A DNA stretch of 64,000 bases, taken from the IMG/VR virus record IMGVR_UViG_3300026521_000081, positions 1 through 64,000 of that record; one strand, written 5' to 3'. Under the pieces are notes generated by a model. It made no database searches. It saw only the letters and a list, made by a program, of their open reading frames with translations, and was not told the DNA's origin. Position 1 is the first letter of the stretch. The number at the start of each line of letters is the position of its first letter. Source of the stretch: a virus. The position numbers were made by a program, and so were the translations under genes. This document shows positions 18,420-29,200 of the stretch, in pieces.

Positions 18420-19121
18420 CTATCTCCTAAATACTTTTTCTAATTCTGTTACTTCTGTTTTATCTTTTAAGATACCCACAGCAAGACCCTTGTTGAAGTA
18501 CCCACCAACAATCCGTGCAAAGTTGTTATTGTAGATAGAGGATGCATCAACAAGACCTACCCATTTTCTCACTTTGATATCTTTCATATGTCTTGTCTCA
18601 ATGCTTCCTGTTTCATCTCTATCAATGACTGCTAACAACGAACTAAATCGGTTGAGTACAGTACCAAACTTTGTACTCGTCGTATCAATAGATTTCGTAA
18701 TGGTTTGTAAGACTTCATCTTTAGTCAAAAAGAATGGTACGTTAGCCCACGCTGCCCAATCTTCTAACATGACGAATACTGGGTCGGCATTATCGATAAC
18801 TTGTGTAGATTCGATAAACATAGGTGGTTTGAACTCCATCTTGAAATACTCTTTCCCATCAATCTCTTCCATGTCGATAGCGATAGGTGAGAAACGAATA
18901 AGGTTAGGGAGCTTAAAGACAGTATAGTTGTAATCTTTATCCACCACTAGGCAGACACCGAATACTTCGACAGTGTCATCAATGTTTGCTAATCCTTTGG
19001 TTTCATAACGTTTAGGAAAGAGTACGAAGAGTGTATTGCTACACTCAATCATACCATTCCTCTTCGTTAACATAGATTTAATCTTCTTATCATTCCTTTT
19101 AAGAAGCTGTTTGTTAAACAT
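18420..19121 (-). CDS. Unknown protein, 233 aa, upstream of prohead protease
   Basis: Not recognised. The ATG at 19121 (MFNKQLLKRNDKK) is chosen over the frame start at 19145 because GGA lies upstream and the overlap with the preceding gene is then only 8 nt. The N-terminus is basic; the body is mixed alpha/beta with hydrophobic strands (NTLFVLFPKRY, NYTVFKLPNLIRF). Tight packing with the protease gene suggests a head-morphogenesis or virion function, by context only. Confidence 0.7.
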   Translation of the reverse strand: MFNKQLLKRNDKKIKSMLTKRNGMIECSNTLFVLFPKRYETKGLANIDDTVEVFGVCLVVDKDYNYTVFKLPNLIRFSPIAIDMEEIDGKEYFKMEFKPPMFIESTQVIDNADPVFVMLEDWAAWANVPFFLTKDEVLQTITKSIDTTSTKFGTVLNRFSSLLAVIDRDETGSIETRHMKDIKVRKWVGLVDASSIYNNNFARIVGGYFNKGLAVGILKDKTEVTELEKVFRR

Positions 19122-20349
19122 TGTATATTTCCATATTATCCACAACCATATCAGTAATCATCTCCATCAATGCAACATTTGCCAATGACTGCATATCAAT
19201 GTCTGGTGTCTCTCTGCGATAGTGCTCGATATACTTTACGAATGTCCCAAAGTCATAGTTCTCTAATAGCTTTGACATGATGAACGTCACAATGGGTTTA
19301 ATCTTTGCAATATCAACCGTGTGCATCGGTGCAATGAGTCTATGAAATTCAATCTTCATATTCTTGTTTGTATAGGCAAATGAGATATCTTCTTTCTGGT
19401 CTGCAAAGAGTCTATCAATGAGTTCTAAATATGCCTTTGTATAAATACCTCTTGATGAAGAGAGTCTAGACATATTGATAGTCGTCTCTGCCTCTTTAAA
19501 TGCTTGTAAGAGTGGTGACTTGAACTCTAGGATACGTTTAATAGACTTTGGTCTATCCTTTACGTAAGCTAGACCATATAACATTTCAATTTCACCACCA
19601 CGACTATAAAACAAGCCTTTGAGTGCACCAACCACATAGATAGTATTGTCTCTAACGTCGATAAGGAGAATCTCATTTTCCATCATCTGTTCATACTTGT
19701 TGATATTCATACGTAGTGCTTCAGTGACATTTGTTAACAGGGCATTTGTGTCGTGTTTATAATTGCTAACTGTTCCAAGAGAGCCACGCAATGGTTCAGA
19801 TGCAACCACACACTTCATCAAGTAGAAGATATTTGTGAGCTTCTCTGTATTAGCACCAGTCTCTTTAAAGATACTGTCGCCTCGCATAATGCGGTTGACA
19901 GACGCAATCGTTTCATCAATCGTCTTCTTATCCATCAGAGATAGCTTCTCTTTAGCTACAACATCTCCGTTCAATGTGTTTACATCGAATGTGTCTGGTA
20001 GACTAGAACTATGTGAGATAACAATATGTTGCATTTTGATACTGTTAGATACAAGCTCAACCATATCTTGGTCGTGTGATACATAGACAACACTTGGTAT
20101 CGCTGTACGGTTATCCTTATTGAAAGCCTCTTCAGCATACGTCTTGACAAAATCGATACTGTCTCTTACCATAGCAAATCCATCATTCTTAATAAAGAAG
20201 AGCAATTCTGCATATGCTCTTGATGCTCTTTCAATAATTTCATCTCTCTCAGCTTTACTGTGACTAGCAATACCTGAGATATCGGCGTGGTTCTTAAATG
20301 CAAAACGTCTACCATTACTCATCTGTTCGTGTATTAAGTTCTTTAACAT
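19114..20349 (-). CDS. Unknown protein, 411 aa
   Basis: Not recognised. It is mostly helical, with a conspicuous charged first half (FKNHADISGIASHSKAERDEIIERA) and a central beta patch (EILLIDVRDNTIYVVGAL). No nucleotide-binding or catalytic motif is evident. Its ATG overlaps the stop of the 55-aa gene in TAATG and its own end overlaps the 233-aa gene, so a coupled operon runs from 20516 to the protease. A virion role is inferred from context. Confidence 0.7.
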   Translation of the reverse strand: MLKNLIHEQMSNGRRFAFKNHADISGIASHSKAERDEIIERASRAYAELLFFIKNDGFAMVRDSIDFVKTYAEEAFNKDNRTAIPSVVYVSHDQDMVELVSNSIKMQHIVISHSSSLPDTFDVNTLNGDVVAKEKLSLMDKKTIDETIASVNRIMRGDSIFKETGANTEKLTNIFYLMKCVVASEPLRGSLGTVSNYKHDTNALLTNVTEALRMNINKYEQMMENEILLIDVRDNTIYVVGALKGLFYSRGGEIEMLYGLAYVKDRPKSIKRILEFKSPLLQAFKEAETTINMSRLSSSRGIYTKAYLELIDRLFADQKEDISFAYTNKNMKIEFHRLIAPMHTVDIAKIKPIVTFIMSKLLENYDFGTFVKYIEHYRRETPDIDMQSLANVALMEMITDMVVDNMEIYNV

Positions 20350-20516
20350 TATAGTCCTTTTAGTCTATCAGAGATTTTAGCGTGTAATAAGAGCTGTACG
20401 CGTAATTTGTCTTTCTTGTCAGCATCTACCTTAATGTGTCTATCATCGAGATGCTCTCTCACTCCGTGGAGTATCGAAACGATACTCTCTGTGATGTTGT
20501 CAATACGTGTTACCAT
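20349..20516 (-). CDS. Small helical protein, 55 aa
   Basis: This short frame (MVTRIDNITE...SDRLKGL) has AAGGA six bases before its ATG and ends in TAATG, sharing a base with the next start, which strongly supports translation. The protein is amphipathic, helical and charged (VDADKKDKLRVQ). It lies between the RNA polymerase beta gene and a structural-type operon. No function can be assigned. Confidence 0.7.
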   Translation of the reverse strand: MVTRIDNITESIVSILHGVREHLDDRHIKVDADKKDKLRVQLLLHAKISDRLKGL

Positions 20517-20540
20517 ATGTATTCCTTTTCATAAGTTCAG

Positions 20541-23500
20541 TTAAATTTTGTCTAGCTCAAGAATCTTCTCTGTCGCCACCATCAGTACTGTTGTTGTAGA
20601 TGCGATGTCATATGGGGAGTTTACAATCCTCGCACCAATACTCCTATCACTGGTAGTATAATCTACTCTTCTTCCATCAGCTGTTTCAATTCTATCTGCC
20701 ACTTCACCAATCGTCATCTTTAGTTGGTTCATCGCAATAGCTTTGTCACCGACATTCATGCCATTCTTCTTCTCTAAGAAGAACTTTATCTCTACTTGGT
20801 CTTCATCAAGTGGTCTGGCTTTAATAGAGTATGTATGGTCTACCTTTCCAGTAAACCCTTTCTCCTCTATCATCATTTTATCTATCTCTTCGATAAACTT
20901 TCTGATACTAGGACTCATCTCTTTTTGTTCGGCTCTGTAATAGACTTCAATATTTATCACAACCCCCTTTGCTTCAGAACGTAATGCATTGTTATCTAAA
21001 GAAGCAATAAACTCTTTACCATCTTTAGAGTCTAGTGTACCGTCATCAAATCCATTGTTGTTTACAAAGTCAATGAGTGTATCTCCAAACGATATCTTAT
21101 CACCGACAGAGGACACAAACTTCAATTTGCAGTCAATTGGTATAGTATATGAGAAAACCGATGTTAAGTTTGTCACAAACTTCTTAGCATACTCTCTATC
21201 AATCGTGGCAGAATCTTCGTATGTCTCTTGGTTCTCATTGAGTGCTACTAAGCAGGTATCTCCACCCTTATAGACTACCGTTTTGTCGTCAAAGATATCA
21301 ACACCAAAGAATGCGGTATCATAGTAGATAAAATCGTACGGTTTGAGTTTATCTCCTTTCTTTAATGGTGTTACCAATGTATGTTTATACGATAAGCCAC
21401 CTATCTCTTTCGTATTCCATGTGGCTAGTTTGTACCTCTTCTTCTTTCCACTTTTATACTTTACAGAGACATACTTATTAGAAACAGCTTCAACCACACC
21501 CTCTTCTGTCGCATAAGCTACGAACTTTTTACCCATCCTATACGGTATAAGCAATTCATAACCAGTCCCAACTGGCCATACACGTTGTGTCTCCGTTGGA
21601 ACGACAGAACTGTTTTGTACAGAGATGTATAATTGCCTTTTGTTGTCATCTTTATCTGCATATGGGAATGCTAACATACTACTACTCACGATGTTTGAGA
21701 TAGAGAGTTCATTGTGTTCTTTCATTACACCAAACATATTATCCATCTTAGAACTACCTGGTAGATATGTTGTGACACCTACTTGACCACTATCCTTTGT
21801 TGCCTCGCTGACATACCCCATACTACTCTTATCGAATACTCTGTCTCTTGATGCGATACTAGCTTTGTCTCTACCAAATTTACCTATTAATGTAATCTCT
21901 TCTTCTTGTTTTAACTTTGTGAATGGGTTTAAGTCATCTACTAAGGTAAATGTTCCATCTTCTGCGAGCATAGCTTTGAGTTCATATGGGTTAACAGTGA
22001 GCTTTGTCTTCACCATACCTGTTTTATGTTCGTTGTCTCGTACAGCTTTAGCCATAATGTGGTAGAGCATACCATTGAGTCTCTCGTGTCTACGCATCAC
22101 TAACCCAGAAACATCATTCTGTTTCTTATGGAAGTCATCCTTTAACATATCGATACTTCGATAGAGTAATCCGACAAATGTTGTGGGTTCTTTCATTCTC
22201 TTTAGTAAGTCATATGTCATAGGGTCTACCCATAAACGTTTCATCAGGGACAACTCTGTGAAGAGTCTTCTACTATTGATATTCATATTGTTCACAACAT
22301 CAATCATACCACTCTCACTATTCATAGCATCAAAAGTGTAGTACTTTAGGTCATTCATAGAGAGTAATCCACCAATGACAATATCATACCAATCACTTTC
22401 GATAATGAGTTTCCTATCTTTAAAACGTAAGACGTATTCCTTCTCTGTTGGTGTGTATCGTTCTCTTTCACCAATGGATTTATAACGTACTTTCAGAGTT
22501 TTCATCAGTGACGTTATACCATCATAGTATGATAAGATGATAGCCATTGGAATCGTCGTTCCCATAATCTTCATACTAGCATACTCTTTTGGTAAGTCTG
22601 CATAACGTAACCCTATGAACGTAATGATATCGCCTAAATCTTCAGGTTTCTTATTTGTCACCTTAATGAGATGATTTGACATATTGATATAGTATGTACT
22701 CTTCCCATGTTGTGCTACGACGACACCGAACTTCTCATCAACATCTTTAAACTTATTCAGTCTCGTTTTGTAGTCAAATGATAATCCTATTCCTTTATAC
22801 TTTAAGAGTTTTATCTTCCGACCTATGACTTGATACATATGAGGGAGTTTGACAGCCGCCACAGTACAAGTACCAACAATCATCAGACCAATGTTCTTGT
22901 CGCCATTATCAACAGCTTTCTTCAACTGTTTATGTATGGCGATAGAGATATCCTCTCTTGATGAGATAACTTTAGAAATGAACGATTTGCTATAATAACT
23001 GTTTAATGCAACAGTGCTATATGAAATCTTCTTAATAGGGACATCTGCTTTCTGTCCAACCATAATCATCTCGTTACTATTTAACTTAAAAACTCCACCT
23101 TCGTCCATTGCAGGTACAATAATAGGTATCTTTATCTCTCTCCCTTTATTGTTAATGTAAGAGATGATATGGGTATCTTCAGCATATGCCACATCTCGCT
23201 TTTCTACTACTTCGTGATTTGTCATCACCATACCAATACGAGCAAACTGATTAAAGACACGTTTCTGATGCTTCTTATACCCTTTCTCTAGGTACTGTTT
23301 AGCAAAGGCAGTATTTGTGTTTTTGAGCATCTCTTTATCCTTAATGATGATGGAGTCCGGATACTCTTCAATCATCAGATTTGCGTCTTCATCTGTGATA
23401 ATATTTTCTTCTTCAATACGTTTACTCTCTTTGATAGACTCCATGACTTTATCAAAGTGTTTCTTTGTGATGATTCCCTTCTCTAGTTTCTCTTCTAAGA

Positions 23501-24554
23501 ACTCTCTGGCATCTGCATCTATTCCTTTCTCTTCAGTTAGTATCTCTTCTAAGCTTTTCTCTTTCTCTGTAACGACACTCTCTTCAATAGTCACCTCTTT
23601 CTGTCTTTCATTGTGGTCTTCAATCATCGTGTCAATATCGTCATTTACAGTACCACCAACACCTACATCGGTTGATGTATCTTTATCCAGCTCTTTCAAT
23701 GTCTTTGTAGACCTTGTGGTAATTGTTAAAAGATAGTATAAGAATAACTTTATTGCTTGGTTCTCATCCACGCCCTTTACTTTGGATATAATATCATTCT
23801 CTTTATAAAGTGCGAAGAGATTTTGGATAGAACATACTGTGATAGAACCATTTAATCCAAAGATAAACTTTAAGTCAGACTCTTGGATATTGGTGATTCT
23901 ATTAAAGATAGATGTGTTATTATACTTAGAAGTGAGTTTCTTTATCATCTCTAGGATAAGTAGCATATCCTTGTCTTTTACGAGTTGTAGTGTCTTATAA
24001 TTACTATACTTGAGTGCTTCCTTAATAATAGCTAGTTTAGGGATGTACTTTGGTATTGGTACCGGAATATAGATAGTCCTGCTAGTAGCTCTATCTGGTT
24101 CAATTGACGCAGATAGGATAGTATTCAACAGGTTCATCTGTTTATCATACTCTTCACCACGATACTTTTGATACTTATATAAGTACTCCAATCGATAGAA
24201 GTCGAAGACGATAGGAACACGTCTATCCACTAAGAACAACTTTCCTTTAGAAGAGACAAAATCAAATTGCTTCTCGGTATCCATCTTCTTTAATTTCTGT
24301 ATCATTGCTGGTAACTCTAGTGAGAGACGTCTAAACTTTCCTGGCTTCTCTTTAAAGTACTTCATAATAGGAAGCACCTTTGGTTTATTCTTTACCTTTA
24401 AGAATAGATTATTTCCAATATACTCTTTGTGATACCATAATACTGCACTGTTTATAGGCATCTCTAACTCTAAACTCTTTGTAACTCTAGGGTTTGTAAA
24501 GTCAGATACTTTTCTAACACCAATGAGTCTCTCTAATTTTTCATAGGTAAACAC
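20541..24554 (-). CDS. Phage RNA polymerase beta subunit lacking its C-terminal clamp, 1,337 aa
   Basis: Segments align by eye, in order, with bacterial beta: PAMDEGGVFKLNSNEM (481-496, cf. MTDNGTFVINGTER); NPFTKL...RDKASI...SSMGYVSE (876-916, the rifampicin-pocket region); LAFPYADKDDNKRQ (961-974); VGTG; YEDS (1112-1115, cf. FEDS); and NVGDKAIA (1267-1274, cf. GDKMAGR). The protein ends soon after this, where bacterial beta continues for over 200 residues; that remainder is encoded separately at 53021-53677. The first ~470 residues are an extension with an acidic, coiled-coil-like part at 285-400 not seen in bacterial beta. The start is GTG with AAGGAG upstream, overlapping the beta-prime-N stop by one base. 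It should transcribe phage DNA with beta-prime. Confidence 0.88.
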   Translation of the reverse strand: MFTYEKLERLIGVRKVSDFTNPRVTKSLELEMPINSAVLWYHKEYIGNNLFLKVKNKPKVLPIMKYFKEKPGKFRRLSLELPAMIQKLKKMDTEKQFDFVSSKGKLFLVDRRVPIVFDFYRLEYLYKYQKYRGEEYDKQMNLLNTILSASIEPDRATSRTIYIPVPIPKYIPKLAIIKEALKYSNYKTLQLVKDKDMLLILEMIKKLTSKYNNTSIFNRITNIQESDLKFIFGLNGSITVCSIQNLFALYKENDIISKVKGVDENQAIKLFLYYLLTITTRSTKTLKELDKDTSTDVGVGGTVNDDIDTMIEDHNERQKEVTIEESVVTEKEKSLEEILTEEKGIDADAREFLEEKLEKGIITKKHFDKVMESIKESKRIEEENIITDEDANLMIEEYPDSIIIKDKEMLKNTNTAFAKQYLEKGYKKHQKRVFNQFARIGMVMTNHEVVEKRDVAYAEDTHIISYINNKGREIKIPIIVPAMDEGGVFKLNSNEMIMVGQKADVPIKKISYSTVALNSYYSKSFISKVISSREDISIAIHKQLKKAVDNGDKNIGLMIVGTCTVAAVKLPHMYQVIGRKIKLLKYKGIGLSFDYKTRLNKFKDVDEKFGVVVAQHGKSTYYINMSNHLIKVTNKKPEDLGDIITFIGLRYADLPKEYASMKIMGTTIPMAIILSYYDGITSLMKTLKVRYKSIGERERYTPTEKEYVLRFKDRKLIIESDWYDIVIGGLLSMNDLKYYTFDAMNSESGMIDVVNNMNINSRRLFTELSLMKRLWVDPMTYDLLKRMKEPTTFVGLLYRSIDMLKDDFHKKQNDVSGLVMRRHERLNGMLYHIMAKAVRDNEHKTGMVKTKLTVNPYELKAMLAEDGTFTLVDDLNPFTKLKQEEEITLIGKFGRDKASIASRDRVFDKSSMGYVSEATKDSGQVGVTTYLPGSSKMDNMFGVMKEHNELSISNIVSSSMLAFPYADKDDNKRQLYISVQNSSVVPTETQRVWPVGTGYELLIPYRMGKKFVAYATEEGVVEAVSNKYVSVKYKSGKKKRYKLATWNTKEIGGLSYKHTLVTPLKKGDKLKPYDFIYYDTAFFGVDIFDDKTVVYKGGDTCLVALNENQETYEDSATIDREYAKKFVTNLTSVFSYTIPIDCKLKFVSSVGDKISFGDTLIDFVNNNGFDDGTLDSKDGKEFIASLDNNALRSEAKGVVINIEVYYRAEQKEMSPSIRKFIEEIDKMMIEEKGFTGKVDHTYSIKARPLDEDQVEIKFFLEKKNGMNVGDKAIAMNQLKMTIGEVADRIETADGRRVDYTTSDRSIGARIVNSPYDIASTTTVLMVATEKILELDKI

Positions 24555-26155
24555 TATCTTCTCCTTGTCATAAATTGCATCACGTTCTTTAAAATCTTAT
24601 CTCCGAAGTCCATTGCTGATGTACCGTCCGGTTTTAAGTAAATTTCCCAACTATCAAAGAGTTTGTTTGTCTCATCGATGGACTCTTCCATTAAAGCAAC
24701 TGTCAATGACATCTGGTCACCATCTCTATCTGCACCAAGACCACTCAATCTGAAGTGAGGAATGTTCATACCATTTATCCACTCATCTTCTTGTGATGGG
24801 TATTTTGGTATCTCTAACTGTTTTCCAATGCCTTTGAATGTGAATGTCACAGGTCTTGTGTTTGTTGTGGTATGTACACCTACCTTTACAGGAACAACAG
24901 AGCCTTGTTCCGTTACTGGGTAACGTACCATAAACCCAGGTAACTGTTTTACCTTATCGTAGATAGAGACATAAAACATCTCACCATATGTGAGTGGTCT
25001 CATATACTTTTTATCGTCTTCAGGAATCATAGAGACATCTGGGTAGTAATCTATCTCTCTTCCTTTATCCACAATCACTGCCAAGTAGTAATCACCTATT
25101 CTTACTGGTTCATTGTTTACACTGGCGTCCATAAGCGTGTTCATAACTTTATCGAGACCATCATTTGTTACCCAAGTCTCTTGCATTTTGATACTGATAG
25201 GGACCTCTCTCTTTTTGAAATCTTTCGTTAATAAGAGTGCTGTTGAGATACCCTCTCTAAAGGCATTGCTGATAAAGTACTTTGTGATACTATGTTTTGT
25301 AATGGGGTCAATTGCCTTTACGTACTGCTTCAGACCAACATCACATGTGTCGATGATATCGATGTCTACTTTAGAGAGGTCGTCAATTCTAATTGGCGTA
25401 CCTGTAATGACAGTCCTACTCCTAAACTCGACCGCCCTACTTGCCCAACTCCCTTGAATAAATCCACGTTTTCCTTGTTCTACGTTTAAGAAGTGTAAGT
25501 AAAGCTCATTAACTTTCTTTTGTAAATTGTATCGGAATGCATCAGCATACTCTATATTAGAGATATTCTTTAATAGTACAGCACTGTTAAAGACAGCACG
25601 ATAGATGTCATTCACCTCATCTTCGACTAATTTCCCTTTACTGTCAATTTGGAAATCCCTCAGTCCAGCAGGCAATACCATTAGTTTATCGTTCAACAAT
25701 GTTCCTCTACCTAAGTACTTATAGATAGTATCTATCATATCTTGTCTCTCTTTAGAACCTGTCTCTCTAAACTTTACTTCGTGTAAGTGCTTCATAAAGA
25801 AGTAATATCCTGTCTCACCATCTTTAATATCAGAGAGTACAAAGTCTTTCTTTTTCTTATCAAAGATAGCAAATGCTTTACCAGAAAGTATCTTATCATA
25901 TAGCATACCTAGTTTCGTAATATAAAAGTATATTCTAGGGTGAAGTATAGGGATATTTAAATCGATATATGCCCACGCATTCATACGCATCTCAGAACCA
26001 ACAACGCCGAAAATACGTTGCGAGTATAAACCATCTTCATCAATCTCTCTACCCATATTTGTGAACAAGTTAACGTTTGTGACTTCATTCATATATTGTA
26101 CGTATTTCTTATTTGGGAAAAATAGCTCTATCTTTAATTCTCCAATATGTTCCAT
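24554..26155 (-). CDS. Phage RNA polymerase beta-prime N-terminal part, 533 aa
   Basis: The catalytic metal-binding loop is GADRDGDQM (474-482), with Asp476, 478 and 480 equivalent to NADFDGD of bacteria. Other matches in order: DGLYSQRIFG (cf. DGLFCARIFG), VLPAGLRDFQ (cf. VLPPDLRPLV), NDIYRAVFN (cf. NDLYRRVIN) and RAVEFRSRTVITGTP (cf. KRVDYSGRSVITVGP). The N-terminal zinc-binding cysteines of bacterial beta-prime are absent. The chain ends about 50 residues after the active site, so bridge helix and trigger loop must be on another gene, not found here. Split beta-prime is typical of phiKZ and AR9 polymerases. It is coupled to beta by TAGTG. Confidence 0.92.
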   Translation of the reverse strand: MEHIGELKIELFFPNKKYVQYMNEVTNVNLFTNMGREIDEDGLYSQRIFGVVGSEMRMNAWAYIDLNIPILHPRIYFYITKLGMLYDKILSGKAFAIFDKKKKDFVLSDIKDGETGYYFFMKHLHEVKFRETGSKERQDMIDTIYKYLGRGTLLNDKLMVLPAGLRDFQIDSKGKLVEDEVNDIYRAVFNSAVLLKNISNIEYADAFRYNLQKKVNELYLHFLNVEQGKRGFIQGSWASRAVEFRSRTVITGTPIRIDDLSKVDIDIIDTCDVGLKQYVKAIDPITKHSITKYFISNAFREGISTALLLTKDFKKREVPISIKMQETWVTNDGLDKVMNTLMDASVNNEPVRIGDYYLAVIVDKGREIDYYPDVSMIPEDDKKYMRPLTYGEMFYVSIYDKVKQLPGFMVRYPVTEQGSVVPVKVGVHTTTNTRPVTFTFKGIGKQLEIPKYPSQEDEWINGMNIPHFRLSGLGADRDGDQMSLTVALMEESIDETNKLFDSWEIYLKPDGTSAMDFGDKILKNVMQFMTRRR

Positions 26156-26235
26156 TGTTTTCCTTTGTCAATTAGTCATTGAAACCATCGCTGTCATTGG
26201 TTTTTTCTGACATATACTTACATAAAGGACATAAA

Positions 26236-29200
26236 ATGGCAGATGATTTTGATTTTCCAGATGACTTTGATATTGATGATGATGGGTCTGGTGACTTAGG
26301 AGATGGTCGAGAACCCGTAAACTCCACTGCCGGAAATATAAAGACAACGTTTATATCGAAGATAACTGGTGAAGGGAATACAATCAAAGACAAAGCGATG
26401 AACAATGCTTTAGATGCGATTGATAGGGGGATACCCGCGTTGGCAGGAGACGAACGTGGTGGTGAAATAAAAGATGCTATCTCTGACGTGCGTAGTGAGA
26501 TAGACAATGCTAAAGATGAGATGGTCAAAGGGACAGAACCACTTTTAAAAACCATTAAAGAGATAGCACCAAATGACGGAATTATCTCTAAAATAACAGA
26601 TAAGTTTGCATCGCTCATTGGTGCAGACATTGAGAAGAAACGTGGTTCGAGTGGACCGAATGAAGATAAGCTAATTGCTGATAGTATATCTGGGACGATG
26701 GGTGACTTCACCGATAGGTTAGAAGAGTCAAATACAAAACTAGCAGCACTAACAGCATCTATCACAGATGAGAACTTAAAGAAGATAAACGAAACAATTA
26801 TTAATGGTAATGTGACACAACTACAAGCTATCAGTATGAACAACAAGTTCTACCGTGAGTCACTACGTCTAGGATTTAAGCAACTCTACGAACTCAAGTC
26901 TATCAATAAGAACCAAGCTGAGATAGCAAAAGATATGGTGAAGAAGCTCGATGCAGTGATTCACAATACAGCACTACCAGATGGATTAAAGATGCAGACA
27001 ACAGAGGCTATCGCCATGCAGATGAAGATGTCAGCAGGAGAATCACTCTATAACAATATCTTTAGTGGAAACAACTGGGTAGATGACGTTAAACGTAACA
27101 CAAAACGGAAACTCTCTAATATTACATCTGCTGTATTAGATGGCATCGGAATGGGTCAGATGGGTGCTGATGCGATTGTTGACATTAATGACATGAATGA
27201 CCCGGAGATGTTAGCGATGATGAGTCCTGCTGAACGTGCCGCTGCAACGAAAGAAGGAATGGCTACTACGATGGCTACAGAGAGAGTACGTGGTGGTCTT
27301 CTTGGTATGGCCGCAAATAAACTGTCTAAAACAAAGTTAGGTAAGAAAGTACGTTACCATTCAGACAAGTTCTTCTCAAACCCATACGATACATTAAAAC
27401 ATAAAGCGAATACCTCTGATTCTGACTTTGCATCAGGTACATATAACTTCTTGGCATCTCTATTCAAGACAGAGACAGGGAACTACGACACAAAAGCATA
27501 TGAGGATAAGAAGAACCTATCCGGACTAGCAACATTTGATAATAGAACATATGAGACGATTAACAAAGTCCTACCAGAATATTTGTCATTACAGTTATTA
27601 GAGTTAAAAAAGCTCAATGGCGATAAGAATGCGAAGCAACAGAAGTACTACTATTTAGAGTCAAAGATGATGACAAACGATGATGCTTTGAGTAACTTAA
27701 AAACAGACTTGACAGATAAGTATAAAGAGGATAATGTCAATGTGAAGTTCAGAAGTGTTGTGAACGGGCTAGAAGCACTCTCTGGTGAGAAACTCACCAC
27801 TGATGAGAAACGTAAGTTTGTAGAGTCTATGGCAAAGTATGATGGTAAGATATCAATAGACCATATTGATACACAGATAAATAAAGAAGATGGTCTCTTT
27901 TCAGACTTGTCGGCTGAAGAGAAGAAGAAGTTCTCTACTATCATTAAGAAAGCTGGTGAGACAGAGTTTGAAACAACAGACGAGAACGGAAAGAAAGTAA
28001 AGGCAATAGACTCAGAGAGACGATATGAAGCAGACAGTTTACTTTCAGCATTTAATGCTTCTAAGTTAGAGTCTACGAAAAAGATTACCTCTCTAATAGA
28101 AGATGGATTTGCAGATAACCTGATAGAGTCTGGTATTGTGACATATGATAAACGTACGCGTGTGTATAGTATTGATTGGGATAACTATAAGAAGTTCAAT
28201 GTCGATGCAATGTTAGATGCCTATGATGATACTGAAGTGGTTATTACAAATGAGGACAGAGAGCGTGCAAACATCTCTAATGAGTCACGCGTCGTAAAAG
28301 ACCAATTCGAAGAGAAGTTATCAAAGTATTATAAGTCTACAAAAGACTTTGTGAAAGACAAGAAGCTTGATGTATACTTTAAAGATAAGATAGGTATCGT
28401 CAAAGGTGAAGTTTCATCTCTCGTATCAAAACTAGATAAGAATCTATCACAATATGAGAAGTATAACATTGCTGTTGGATATATTGAGAAGAAGTACGAT
28501 GTTGCTAAGAAAGAGTACCAAAGATTAGAAGGAGAACTCAGAGCAACAAAAGATGATGTAGAAGCAAAAGGCATTAAGGCAAAACTAGAGATACTCAAGA
28601 CAACGATTACTGATATAGCAAAAGAGAAGACACACTACGAGTCACTCAAGCAGAAAGCAGAGGTTGCGAAAGAGTATATCAAAGAGAATGACGTCTACAC
28701 ATTTGAGAAAGATGTTATCAATACATCTAAAACACTCTATGAGAAAGGTGGTGAATTAGCAAAAGACAAAGAGCTTGACTTACTATTTGAAGATATCAAG
28801 AAGCTAGGAAAGTTCTCTAAAGATAAGGGACAAGCTGTATACAAGAGTCTAAAAGGCAAGGTAGAAGATACCGAGGCATACCAAACAGTTGAATCATTCT
28901 ATACAACAAAGATTAAAGTACTCGTTGATGAAGAGGAGAAGTTACAGAAGCTCATTGATAGTATACCAGACTCAAAGAGAAAGAAGAAGTACTTAAAGAA
29001 ACTCAATGAGCTAAGGAAGTCAACAGAGAAGCTCGTTAAAGAGAGAAACAAGAAGTTAAAGTCATTTACATTTAAAGATGCGAAAGAGCGTATTGCGTCT
29101 GGTGTCGATGCAATGAAAGACCTCAAGTACTCTGACATTAAGAATGGTACAGCAGACCTTACAGGTAAAGTAGGAAGTGCATATCAAGAAGAGAAGAAGA

